Shown here piece by piece: positions 21,637-33,100 of a stretch of 64,000 nt of DNA; the stretch's first letter is position 1, and each line of letters opens with the position of its first letter. The stretch is from assembly GCF_036898095.1 (NCBI RefSeq), contig NC_090744.1:12413158-12477157 (forward strand), given 5' to 3'. A model generated the notes under the pieces. That model worked only from the letters and a program-made list of their open reading frames with translations. It was not told the DNA's origin and made no database searches. A program made the position numbers and the translations under genes. This DNA comes from Palaemon carinicauda. Its lineage: Eukaryota; Arthropoda; Malacostraca; Decapoda; Palaemonidae.

Positions 21637-21854
21637 CCCTTTTACCCCCAGGCTATTTGGAAATTTCCAGCTCTACCCCAGGGGGTTATTTTTTCCCAGC
21701 ACATTTTGCAGTATATTTTTTTTAGATTGCTATAACCGCCTTAATTTTTGTCGTAGAGAGGTCAGGTTAGTCTCATTCTCTTGGAAAATTACCCATGGGG
21801 GTAAAGGTATGGCTTTTGTGAAACGTACCAGTATGCCCTTTTGGGGTAAAAGGG
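21637..21854 (-). mobile_element. TTAA-type MITE, copy 2, internally deleted
   Basis: CCCTTTTACCCCCA to the matching inverted end, flanked by TTAA on both sides. 218 bp against about 300 in other copies. The loss is internal, in the region before the second GGGGGTAAAG module. Confidence 0.88.
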
Positions 21855-22033
21855 TTAATAGGTAAAGAAAAAAACAAAGAATAATAGAAAATCTAATAGG
21901 TCTTGCTTCGCCATGCGCTCTCTTTGCTCGCAAAATAGTAAAATCAAGCTCTGTATGTACTGGCAAGCGGTAATGTTCAGCTGCACACGCTAACATCAAT
22001 GATTGATTATTATTTCTTAGATAATTATTTCTG

Positions 22034-22034
<1 letters not shown>

Positions 22035-22108
<74 letters not shown>
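22035..22108. repeat. (TA)n microsatellite
   Basis: About 74 bp of TA dinucleotides. Confidence 0.97.
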
Positions 22109-22112
<4 letters not shown>

Positions 22113-22225
22113 GAAAATCTAATGGTTCTTGCTTCGTCATGGTGAAATGTGATCACTACTATCAGCTGAGACTGCATACCAAAACGAAAGCATGGCTTTG
22201 AGATCGCATACCAAAATGGCAGCCG

Positions 22226-22310
22226 ATTTACTTTAACATTTACTTTAAGGGCCGCTTTTCTGGTCCTATGCTGCAGGGGAACCCCACTCTCTACAGGACC
22301 TTCACAGACA
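22226..22310 (-). mobile_element. Short 3' end of the PHD-type LINE
   Basis: The words gcaggggaaccccactctct and acaggacct after a tactttaacatttactttaa tract match 37000-37080 at the 3' end of the minus-strand LINE. Both lie next to TACTTT-type tandem sequence, the likely tail. About 85 bp, 5'-truncated. Confidence 0.55.
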
Positions 22311-22369
22311 TGTTATCATTTATAGTCCAAGGCATTCAGTAGTTCACAGTTTGGAAATATGTGACCCAC

Positions 22370-22560
22370 ATTATTATTATTATTCTTATTTTAATAGCTA
22401 AGCTACAACCCTACTTGGAAAAGAAAGATTCCTTAAACCCAAGGGCTCCAACAGGGAAAAATAAAACAGGAAAAAATAACCCAGTGAGTGGATAATTTAT
22501 GAGATGTTATGAACAATTGAAATAAAATATTTTAAAAACATTAACATTAAAACATTTCAC
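22370..22560 (-). mobile_element. Repeat A, 3' end, minus orientation
   Basis: ATT tract, then ctaagctacaaccctacttgg, gggctccaacagggaaaaat and aaataaaatattttaaaaac. It carries internal changes and a small insertion near 22490. Confidence 0.8.
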
Positions 22561-22573
22561 ATATACATACATA

Positions 22574-23012
22574 CATATATATACCCAAGGCACTTTCCCC
22601 CAATTTTGGGGGGTAGCCGACATCAACAATGAAACAAAACAAAAAGGGGACCTCTACTCTCTACGTTCCTCCAGCCTAACCAGGGATTCAGCCGAGTTCA
22701 GCTGGTACTGCTAGGGTGCCACAGCCCAACCTCCCACATTATCCACCACAGATGAAGCTTCATAATGCTGAATCCCCTACTGCTGCTGCCTCCGCGGTCA
22801 TCTAAGGCACCGGAGGAAGCAGCAGGGCCTACCGGAACTGCGCCACAATCGCTCGCCATTCATTCCTATTTCTAGCACGCTCTCTTGCCTCTCTCACATC
22901 TATCCTCCTATCACCCAGAGCTTTCTTCACACCATCCATCCACCCAAACCTTGGCCTTCCTCTTGTACTTCTCCCATCAACTCTTGCATTCATCACCTTC
23001 TTTACCATATAA
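22574..23012 (-). pseudogene. LINE (family L1x) 3' end with RT C terminus
   Basis: On the minus strand the frame encodes LKKVMNARVDGRSTRGRPRF then GWMDGVKKALGDRR and ends in WRAIVAQFR (stop near 22832). This is the typical C terminus of a non-LTR retrotransposon polyprotein. The 3' UTR follows, ending gggggaaagtgccttgggta plus a TATG-type tail. It is 5'-truncated at about 23010. The same family is at 43.7-46.1 and 48.1-50.8 kb. Confidence 0.8.
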
Positions 23013-23373
23013 ACTATAAAAAGACTTAACATAGAGTACTGTATGTTAGTGTAGGGATGAGTTATGATTAGCATAGATAGCTCAGATATAGCAGAGGTTT
23101 ATTTAACTGCGTAATAATGTAATAAAATGAAAATTTCTGAAAATAGGAATTTTCCTTAGCTTTCGACAATGTAAGTTTGGCTAAAGCATACTCAGACTTT
23201 GTATAGTATTTACTTTTACTGTAATGCACAGGTGACGATCAGTACTGTAGTTCTACAGGTTTTGACAGTGTTGTTTTCTAGAGTATTTGCTGGATTTCAA
23301 GCATGCATTATCTGCTTGTGTGCACAATTTGTGGCTAATTAAGAACAAGCAATTTAATTTGGTTGTTTGGTAA
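23013..23373. other. AT-rich unassigned sequence
   Basis: No feature recognised. Confidence 0.45.
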
Positions 23374-23673
23374 CCCTTTTACCCCCAGGCTCTTTGGAAA
23401 TTTCCAACCCTTAACCCCCAAGGGGTTATTTTTTTCCCAGCACATTTTGCAGTATATTTTTTTTAAATTGCTCTAACAGGCTTAATTTTTGTCATAGAGA
23501 GGTCAGGTTGATCTCATTCTCTTGGAAAATGCCTGAATTTTTCAAAAAATTATCAAAAATATGAAAAAAAATTTATTATAGCATTTTTTTTGCAAGGACA
23601 TACCGGTACGTCCATGGTGGTAAAGGGACGGGTTTTGTGAAACGTACCAGTACGTCCTTTGGGGGTAAAAGGG
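23374..23673 (-). mobile_element. TTAA-type MITE, copy 3, flanked by GTAA
   Basis: CCCTTTTACCCCCA to TGGGGG-TAAAAGGG-type inverted end. 300 bp. The flanking 4-bp direct repeat is GTAA on both sides instead of TTAA. Confidence 0.87.
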
Positions 23674-24138
23674 GTAAGAAGTACTGTATTTTAGATACCT
23701 GTTTGTAGTGGGTATGGTACATCTTTTAGCAGTCAGTAAATTATTGTAGACATTAGAATGAGGCAAACTGATTGAATTTCATATTCTGCCTTCGTCTGTT
23801 TATTCACTTGTTTTTTGTGGTACCTGTGAACTAATTCTGTTTGGGGTCGCTGTTGCATCCGGTCTTTAGTCCCACCTAATTCTTACCCTTCTAATGGATT
23901 ACTATTCTTCCTTTCTCCCAGCTTGCTGTCTTACCTCTTTGTACTTCATAGGGGTCAAGTGTCTTCAATGCAGTTCTTATCCTGTTTAGGTGTTGTGATC
24001 ATGCATTGTCCAGCAGCAAATATTCTCACTTCCATTTTTGACTGATTTGATGTCTTTCATTTTGATGGAATTGTGATCCTTATTGCCCTAAACTATAAAT
24101 TACTAATTATTCATAAATTTACTTCAATTCTACTTTAT
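23674..24138. other. Unassigned sequence
   Basis: No gene or repeat recognised. Confidence 0.45.
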
Positions 24139-24314
24139 TTTTTTGAGAAACTTCAAGCATTTTCCAAGAGAATGAGACCAATCTGACCTCTCTATGATGA
24201 AAATTAAGGCTGTTAGAGCAATTTAAAAGAAATATACTGCAAAATGTGCTTGAAAAAAAATAACCCCTGGGGGTTAAGGGTTGGAAATTTCCAAATAGCC
24301 TGGGGGTAAAAGGG
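24139..24314 (+). mobile_element. TTAA-type MITE, copy 4, truncated
   Basis: Only the distal half is present, from ttttgagaaacttcaagcat to the end TGGGGGTAAAAGGG followed by TTAA. The start, with the GTACGTCC palindrome, is missing. Confidence 0.83.
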
Positions 24315-24460
24315 TTAATTAATTACAAATTAAGACAAAAATGTCATATGAGGTCTGTGTGAAGAAATTGCTATTTTTTTCTTTATAAATTATGTAAATC
24401 ACTTGGCAGTACTGTATACTGTACATGTAATATTTAGAATAATAATTTATTTACTTTCAG

Positions 24461-24644
24461 ATCTATACACTATCAAGTCTTTGGAAGCGGAACGACTATG
24501 CTAAGATGTCCTAACGTGTCGGCTTGACTCTAGGCGAGTACATGATGATGAACTCCTCACTCCCTCTTCAGAGGAGAGGAGGAAGAAGCCAAAGCTTCTC
24601 GAGGGGGAGGAACCGTGGATTTCTGCCTTGAATCCGCTGATGGA
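24461..24644 (+). other. Candidate exon, possibly coding
   Basis: Preceded by a good acceptor (tttatttactttcag, AG at 24459-24460). It is GC- and purine-rich. One frame reads ELLTPSSEERRKKPKLLEGE then EPWISALNPLME, which looks protein-like, but a stop lies upstream in that frame. Another frame reads GEEEEAKASRGGGTVDFCLE. The 3' boundary is uncertain: the only GT near the loss of coding character is a weak donor (GGA|gtagtt). Not identified. Confidence 0.3.
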
Positions 24645-24937
24645 GTAGTTAGTATTCTTTGATTCATTATGTTAAAGTTTTCATTTGCTATATTATAACC
24701 TTAGTTAATTTATGCTGTATGTCAAGCCACAGCGTGTCAATAGTGACTATTCTGGGAATATAAATTTTATAATAGTAAATGTCTGATCTAAACAAGTGAA
24801 AGATAGGTTTTAATATTATTGGAAGTTAACAAAGGATATATCCTGCTTTTTGTCACATTTGAAGTTTTAATGAATCTTATGTGAACCTCTTTTAAAACTG
24901 ATGACAAATGTTTGATATCATAAAATGGTTTTTTTAG

Positions 24938-25023
24938 GTAATGCAAGAGAAACGGCCCAGGAACCCACCTCCATCAACATACTACCAGGGCCAGATCAAC
25001 TTATTGGATCTTAACATAAAGTG
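24938..25023 (+). other. Candidate coding exon (86 bp)
   Basis: Acceptor ggtttttttag and donor AAGTG|gtgagt, both good. Frame 1 is open throughout and reads VMQEKRPRNPPPSTYYQGQI then NLLDLNIKW; frames 2 and 3 contain stops. The family is not recognised. Directly joining it to the next candidate exon at 43125 gives a stop, so another exon would have to lie between them. Confidence 0.4.
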
Positions 25024-25825
25024 GTGAGTTTATTACCTTCAGACAGTAGTGGTGGTCCCCCAGGAAGACACAAAAGGCTTTCAAATAAAGATTCATCAGT
25101 ATGTAATTAAAACCAATTTCTGAGGCTGGCTTCTCCTTAAAGTATTTTGTGTCTCCTGGATGGTGACTTCTGCATGTGGAAACCTGGCGGTGGTACATAT
25201 TAAAGGATTTCGGATCCTTTAATGTAACTGTAGCATGTGGCACCACGACTGATGAAGGTTTTACCTTTGATATTTTTCATCACTTGATGTCCTTAGATAT
25301 TTGATTAAGTACTGGTAGGTGGTTGTGCAATTCAATGCTCTGGTAAAGTGTAATAGATTACATAAATTATAATTATAAAGTTTACTTTAGTGAGGAAGGA
25401 ATTAATTTTCAAAGCAATCTTAATATTAGTTCCAAATAATCATAGGCTGTTTATTTCAGTGTACTGTATTAGGTGAGTATTGAAGGTAAATAATTTTAAT
25501 CTTAGCCTTGTGTGGGTCCAGTATCATTGCACTGCATGTTACAAGGGTCCTTTTGGATATTGGCTGCACTATACTTCCTTTCACAATTTCTCTCCTCTTT
25601 ATCAGATTTCTTTAAACTTAATTATATAACAGCGGGGATTTCCTCCCAAGTTGCACCCCTGCACTGAAGGATCTCCCCATTTAGAGCTCTGGGTCTTATA
25701 GCTCAAATTCTGTATCACAAATCACAGCTCCTAAGTTAAAATGGAGATACCATTTCCCTTGCAGTTTACTATGAAATTGATGTCTTGACTACCATGTTGA
25801 CATATTCCATGTGTGTTCCCTCTTA
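25024..25825. other. Unassigned sequence
   Basis: No convincing gene. Mostly AT-rich, with balanced composition at 25640-25760. Confidence 0.4.
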
Positions 25826-26050
25826 GGAAAGTAGTGCCATCAGTGCTTCTCCTCCGGGGCACTTTAGGCATTGCTTAAGTCGATGGCACCTATATATCGC
25901 TCTACTTTTCCATCTTTGCTGTCCAATCTCTTACCTTTTACTATTTATCGTAGCTGCTCAGTTTTTCTGTTCTGGAAATGGGTTCACAGATCCCAGTATT
26001 GTCTTGTATAGCCCAAATTCATAAATCATTTCTGTCAGTATGATCGAAAG
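25826..26050 (+). mobile_element. SINE-like dispersed repeat, degenerate
   Basis: The words aggaaagtagtgccatcagtg, ggggcactttaggcatt and, later, cacagatcccagt resemble a very common decapod short repeat I remember, with an aagtagtgccgtcagtgca opening and a cataggtcccagtgcttgg ending. Match is from memory and the copy is diverged. Confidence 0.5.
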
Positions 26051-27171
26051 ACTCGTACCAGTCTTGATAATTTTGCATCTTATGTCTTTTCAAGTTCTGT
26101 CTTGATCAACTTCTGGGTTCATTTGGTTTCCTTTTGGTTGACTATTCAGTTGGTAATGTGAAATGTTTAGGGATTATATACCTGGCAGTCTTTTGTGTGA
26201 TTGCCCTCTAAATGAAGATTTAGCCAGTTTGGATAAACTTCTAGTTGCCCGGAAGTATTCGAAGTCACTAGATGTCAGTGTGCCGGTTTAGTTAAATTAT
26301 GTGCTAAACTCGTTACTTGTACTTAATTACGGGACACAGCACATGAGGAGGTCACTTAACAGTCACTAAGGCACACTGCACTAAAAGGGTCCACTTATAA
26401 GTCACTATGGGCAACGAACACTACACTTAAATGCACATGAACTGTACAATAAATTCATGGAGATTCACGGGGAGAGTAATGGCGGCTGTAATAGTCGTCT
26501 TGTGTTGCTTGAAAACTTGTAAAAGCACTCTTCTCACAAAATACTCGCTGCGCCATGTTGGGGGTGTTCCTGCGAGGTTGGGAAGGAAACATAATCTTGA
26601 AATTAACATAAGTTCTATTGAGAGTGCAATACAAGGACTAAATACAACAGGCAGGAAATACGTCTGCCTGGGGTGACGAACGATAATACAAGCACACTGT
26701 GTGATGCCCCAAGGCTTGGAAGTAGGCTACATTGTTGCCATGTCTTCGGGGCATTGCCACAATTAATAATGTAATGGATATATATGCATAATAATATTGT
26801 AATATGATACATATACATATATAAATACATAGGGGGTGTATTTATTTACAAGACATATTACGAATGAGACACATAATAAATGGGAAACATAATACATTGC
26901 TTTAGGTATGATTATATGTTAACGTCAGTCAATGTAACGGTCTCACATTTTATATATTTACACTTGGTCCAAAATAGTTGGCAATATATTATTAATTTTT
27001 TTGCCTTTCACCTTTTAATTCTTTCCATTTGATCCTCGTTACCATTGAGAAGTGCCACTCTTAATGTAACATGACTGATATTTTGAATTTAATGGAAGTT
27101 TTTCTTTTATTAAACAATGCATGTACAGTACTTAGGTGTTGCATTTGTTTTTCTGTCAACTCTCAATTGAA
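26051..27171. other. Unassigned sequence
   Basis: Frames at 26431-26676 and 26615-26830 are not recognised and lack support. A GC-richer island lies at about 26380-26770. It could be an unknown mobile element or exon; I see no splice or terminal-repeat signals good enough to say. Confidence 0.4.
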
Positions 27172-30100
27172 GGTATTCTCTTGGGAGCTTCATTCCTTTT
27201 GTAAGTAGACAATGTCCAGACACATCACCCTTATAATGAACCTTTTCCCCTGTGACCTCAAAGACTTTCATCTTCTCTTGTCATGCTGTATTATAGACAC
27301 AAGCAACATGCTCTTGAGAACCTCATTCCTTTTGTAAGTAGGCAATGTCCAGATACATAACCCTTATAATGAACCTTTTCCCCTGTGACCTCAAAGACTT
27401 TCATCTTCTCTTGTCATGCTGTATTATAGACACAAGCAACATGCTCTTGAGAACCTCATTCCTTTTGTAAGTAGGCAATGTCCAGATACATTACCCTTAT
27501 AATGAACCTTTTCCCCTGTGACCTCAAAGACTTTCATCTTCTCTTGTCATGCTGTATTATAGACACAAGCAACATGCTCTTGAGAACCTCATTCCTTTTG
27601 TAAGTAGGCAATGTCCAGATACATTACCCTTATAATGAACCTTTTCCCCTGTCACCTCAAAGACTTCCATCTTCTCTTGTCATGCTGTATTGTTATAGCC
27701 ACAAGCAACATGCTCTTGAGAACCTCATTCCTTTTGTAAGTAGGCAATGTCCAGATACATAACCCTTATAATGAACCTTTTCCCCTGTGACCTCAAAGAC
27801 TTCCATCTTCTCTTGTCATGCTGTATTATAGACACAAGCAACATGCTCTTGAGAACCTCATTCCTTTTGTAAGTAGGCAATGTCCAGATACATAACCCTT
27901 ATAATGAACCTTTTCCCCTGTGACCTCAAAGACTTTCATCTTCTCTTGTCATGCTGTATTATAGACACAAGCAACATGCTCTTGAGAACCTCATTCCTTT
28001 TGTAAGTAGGCAATGTCCAGACACATCACCCTTATAATGAACCTTTTCCCCTGTGACCTCAAAGACTTTCATTTTCTCTTGTCATGCTGTATTATAGACA
28101 CAAGCAACATGCTCTTGAGAACCTCATTCCTTTTGTAAGTAGGCAATGTCCAGACACATCACCCTTATAATGAACCTTTTCCCCTGTGACCTCAAAGACT
28201 TCCATCTTCTCTTGTCATGCTGTATTGTTATAGACACAAGCAACATGCTCTTGAGAACCTCATTCCTTTTGTAAGTAGGCAATGTCCAGACACATCACCC
28301 TTATAATGAACCTTTTCCCCTGTGACCTCAAAGACTTTCATCTTCTCTTGTCATGCTGTATTATAGACACAAGCAACATGCTCTTGAGAACCTCATTCCT
28401 TTTGTAAGTAGGCAATGTCCAGATACATAACCCTTATAATGAACCTTTTCCCCTGTGACCTCAAAGACTTTCATCTTCTCTTGTCATGCTGTATTATAGA
28501 CACAAGCAACATGCTCTTGAGAACCTCATTCCTTTTGTAAGTAGGCAATGTCCAGACACATCACCCTTATAATGAACCTTTTCCCCTGTGACCTCAAAGA
28601 CTTTCATCTTCTCTTGTCATGCTGTATTATAGACACAAGCAACATGCTCTTGAGAACCTCATTCCTTTTGTAAGTAGGCAATGTCCAGATACATAACCCT
28701 TATAATGAACCTTTTCCCCTGTGACCTCACAGACTTTCATCTTCTCTTGTCATGCTGTATTATAGACACAAGCAACATGCTCTTGAGAACCTCATTCCTT
28801 TTGTAAGTAGGCAATGTCCAGATACATAACCCTTATAATGAACCTTTTCCCCTGTGACCTCAAAGACTTTCATCTTCTCTTGTCATGCTGTATTATAGAC
28901 ACAAGCAACATGCTCTTGAGAACCTCATTCCTTTTGTAAGTAGGCAATGTCCAGATACATTACCCTTATAATGAACCTTTTCCCCTGTGACCTCAAAGAC
29001 TTTCATCTTCTCTTGTCATGCTGTATTGTTATAAACACAAGCAACATGCTCTTGAGAACCTCATTCCTTTTGTAAGTAGGCAATGTCCAGATACATAACC
29101 CTTATAATGAACCTTTTCCCCTGTGACCTCAAAGACTTTCATCTTCTCTTGTCATGCTGTATTATAGACACAAGCAACATGCTCTTGAGAACCTCATTCC
29201 TTTTGTAAGTAGGCAATGTCCAGATACATAACACTTATAATGAACCTTTTCCCCTGTGACCTCAAAGACTTTCATCTTCTCTTGTCATGCTGTATTATAG
29301 ACACAAACAACATGCTCTTGAGAACCTCATTCCTTTTGTAAGTAGGCAATGTCCAGATACATTACCCTTATAATGAACGTTTTCCCCTGTCACCTCAAAG
29401 ACTTCCATCTTCTCTTGTCATGCTGTATTGTTATAGCCACAAGCAACATGCTCTTGAGAACCTCATTCCTTTTGTAAGTAGGCAATGTCCAGATACATAA
29501 CCCTTATAATGAACCTTTTCCCCTGTGACCTCAAAGACTTCCATCTTCTCTTGTCATGCTGTATTTTTATAGCCACAAGCAACATGCTCTTGAGAACCTC
29601 ATTCCTTTTGTAAGTAGGCAATGTCCAGATACAAAACCCTTATAATGAACCTTTTCCCCTGTGACCTCAAAGACTTTCATCTTCTCTTGTCATGCTGTAT
29701 TATAGACACAAGCAACATGCTCTTGAGAACCTCATTCCTTTTGTAAGTAGGCAATGTCCAGATACATTACCCTTATAATGAACCTTTTCCCCTGTGACCT
29801 CAAAGACTTTCATCTTCTCTTGTCATGCTGTATTATAGACACAAGCAACATGCTCTTGAGAACCTCATTCCTTTTGTAAGTAGGCAATGTCCAGATACAT
29901 AACCCTTATAATGAACCTTTTCCCCTGTGACCTCAAAGACTTTCATCTTCTCTTGTCATGCTGTATTATAGACACAAGCAACATGCTCTTGAGAACCTCA
30001 TTCCTTTTGTAAGTAGGCAATGTCCAGATACATTACCCTTATAATGAACCTTTTCCCCTGTGACCTCAAAGACTTTCATCTTCTCTTGTCATGCTGTATT

Positions 30101-33100
30101 GTTATAGACACAAGCAACATGCTCTTGAGAACCTCATTCCTTTTGTAAGTAGGCAATGTCCAGATACATAACCCTTATAATGAACCTTTTCCCCTGTGAC
30201 TTCAAAGACTTCCATCTTCTCTTGTCATGCTGTATTATAGCGCAAGCAACATGCTCTTGAGAACCTCATTCCTTTTGTAAGTAGGCAATGTCCAGATACA
30301 TAACCCTTATAATGAACCTTTTCCCCTGTGACCTCAAAGACTTCCATCTTCTCTTGTCATGCTGTATTATAGACACAAGCAACATGCTCTTGAGAACCTC
30401 ATTCCTTTTGTAAGTAGGCGATGTCCAGATACATTACCCTTATAATGAACCTTTTCCCCTGTGACCTCAAAGACTTCCATCTTCTCTTGTCATGCTGTAT
30501 TGTTATAGCCACAAGCAACATGCTCTTGAGAACCTCATTCCTTTTGTAAGTAGGCAATGTCCAGATACATAACCCTTATAATGAACCTTTTCCCCTGTGA
30601 CCTCAAAGACTTCCATCTTCTCTTGTCATGCTGTATTATAGACACAAGCAACATGCTCTTGAGAACCTCATTCCTTTTGTAAGTAGGCAATGTCCAGATA
30701 CATTACCCTTATAATGAACCTTTTCCCCTGTGACCTCAAAGACTTTCATCTTCTCTTGTCATGCTGTATTATAGACACAAGCAACATGCTCTTGAGAACC
30801 TCATTCCTTTTGTAAGTAGGCAATGTCCAGATACATTACCCTTATAATGAACCTTTTCCCCTGTGACCTCAAAGACTTTCATCTTCTCTTGTCATGCTGT
30901 ATTGTTATAGACACAAGCAACATGCTCTTGAGAACCTCATTCCTTTTGTAAGTAGGCAATGTCCAGATACATAACCCTTATAATGAACCTTTTCCCCTGT
31001 GACCTCAAAGACTTCCATCTTCTCTTGTCATGCTGTATTATAGACACAAGCAACATGCTCTTGAGAACCTCATTCCTTTTGTAAGTAGGCAATGTCCAGA
31101 TACATAACCCTTATAATGAACCTTTTCCCCTGTGACCTCAAAGACTTCCATCTTCTCTTGTCATGCTGTATTATAGACACAAGCAACATGCTCTTGAGAA
31201 CCTCATTCCTTTTGTAAGTAGGCAATGTCCAGATACATTACCCTTATAATGAACCTTTTCCCCTGTGACCTCAAAGACTTCCATCTTCTCTTGTCATGCT
31301 GTATTGTTATAGCCACAAGCAACATGCTCTTGAGAACCTCATTCCTTTTGTAAGTAGGCAATGTCCAGATACATAACCCTTATAATGAACCTTTTCCCCT
31401 GTGACCTCAAAGACTTTCATCTTCTCTTGTCATGCTGTATTATAGACACAAGCAACATGCTCTTGAGAACCTCATTCCTTTTGTAAGTAGGCAATGTCCA
31501 GACACATCACCCTTATAATGAACCTTTTCCCCTGTGACCTCAAAGACTTTCATTTTCTCTTGTCATGCTGTATTATAGACACAAGCAACATGCTCTTGAG
31601 AACCTCATTCCTTTTGTAAGTAGGCAATGTCCAGACACATCACCCTTATAATGAACCTTTTCCCCTGTGACCTCAAAGACTTCCATCTTCTCTTGTCATG
31701 CTGTATTGTTATAGACACAAGCAACATGCTCTTGAGAACCTCATTCCTTTTGTAAGTAGGCAATGTCCAGACACATCACCCTTATAATGAACCTTTTCCC
31801 CTGTGACCTCAAAGACTTTCATCTTCTCTTGTCATGCTGTATTATAGACACAAGCAACATGCTCTTGAGAACCTCATTCCTTTTGTAAGTAGGCAATGTC
31901 CAGATACATAACCCTTATAATGAACCTTTTCCCCTGTGACCTCAAAGACTTTCATCTTCTCTTGTCATGCTGTATTATAGACACAAGCAACATGCTCTTG
32001 AGAACCTCATTCCTTTTGTAAGTAGGCAATGTCCAGACACATCACCCTTATAATGAACCTTTTCCCCTGTGACCTCAAAGACTTTCATCTTCTCTTGTCA
32101 TGCTGTATTATAGACACAAGCAACATGCTCTTGAGAACCTCATTCCTTTTGTAAGTAGGCAATGTCCAGATACATAACCCTTATAATGAACCTTTTCCCC
32201 TGTGACCTCACAGACTTTCATCTTCTCTTGTCATGCTGTATTATAGACACAAGCAACATGCTCTTGAGAACCTCATTCCTTTTGTAAGTAGGCAATGTCC
32301 AGATACATAACCCTTATAATGAACCTTTTCCCCTGTGACCTCAAAGACTTTCATCTTCTCTTGTCATGCTGTATTATAGACACAAGCAACATGCTCTTGA
32401 GAACCTCATTCAGATACATTACCCTTATAATGAACCTTTTCCCCTGTGACCTCAAAGACTTTCATCTTCTCTTGTCATGCTGTATTGTTATAAACACAAG
32501 CAACATGCTCTTGAGAACCTCATTCCTTTTGTAAGTAGGCAATGTCCAGATACATAACCCTTATAATGAACCTTTTCCCCTGTGACCTCAAAGACTTTCA
32601 TCTTCTCTTGTCATGCTGTATTATAGACACAAGCAACATGCTCTTGAGAACCTCATTCCTTTTGTAAGTAGGCAATGTCCAGATACATAACACTTATAAT
32701 GAACCTTTTCCCCTGTGACCTCAAAGACTTTCATCTTCTCTTGTCATGCTGTATTATAGACACAAGCAACATGCTCTTGAGAACCTCATTCCTTTTGTAA
32801 GTAGGCAATGTCCAGATACATTACCCTTATAATGAACGTTTTCCCCTGTCACCTCAAAGACTTCCATCTTCTCTTGTCATGCTGTATTGTTATAGCCACA
32901 AGCAACATGCTCTTGAGAACCTCATTCCTTTTGTAAGTAGGCAATGTCCAGATACATAACCCTTATAATGAACCTTTTCCCCTGTGACCTCAAAGACTTC
33001 CATCTTCTCTTGTCATGCTGTATTTTTATAGCCACAAGCAACATGCTCTTGAGAACCTCATTCCTTTTGTAAGTAGGCAATGTCCAGATACAAAACCCTT

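Larger units (their letters stand above)
21560..22215. mobile_element. Inverted-repeat element with repeated TTTGGTATGCGATCT ends
   Basis: TTTGGTATGCGATCT occurs at 21560 and 21610, and its reverse complement (or a close variant) at 22199-22215 and 22167-22183. Each end therefore has two direct copies and the ends are inverted to each other. Inside lie a TTAA-type MITE, a (TA)n tract, and a direct repeat agaaaatctaat plus cttgcttcg on both sides of the (TA)n. Probably a non-autonomous DNA transposon enlarged by nested insertion. Confidence 0.6.

Noticed and set aside
26431..26676. 81-codon plus-strand frame
   Set aside because: No recognised domain, no splice or promoter support, overlapped by comparable frames on the other strand.
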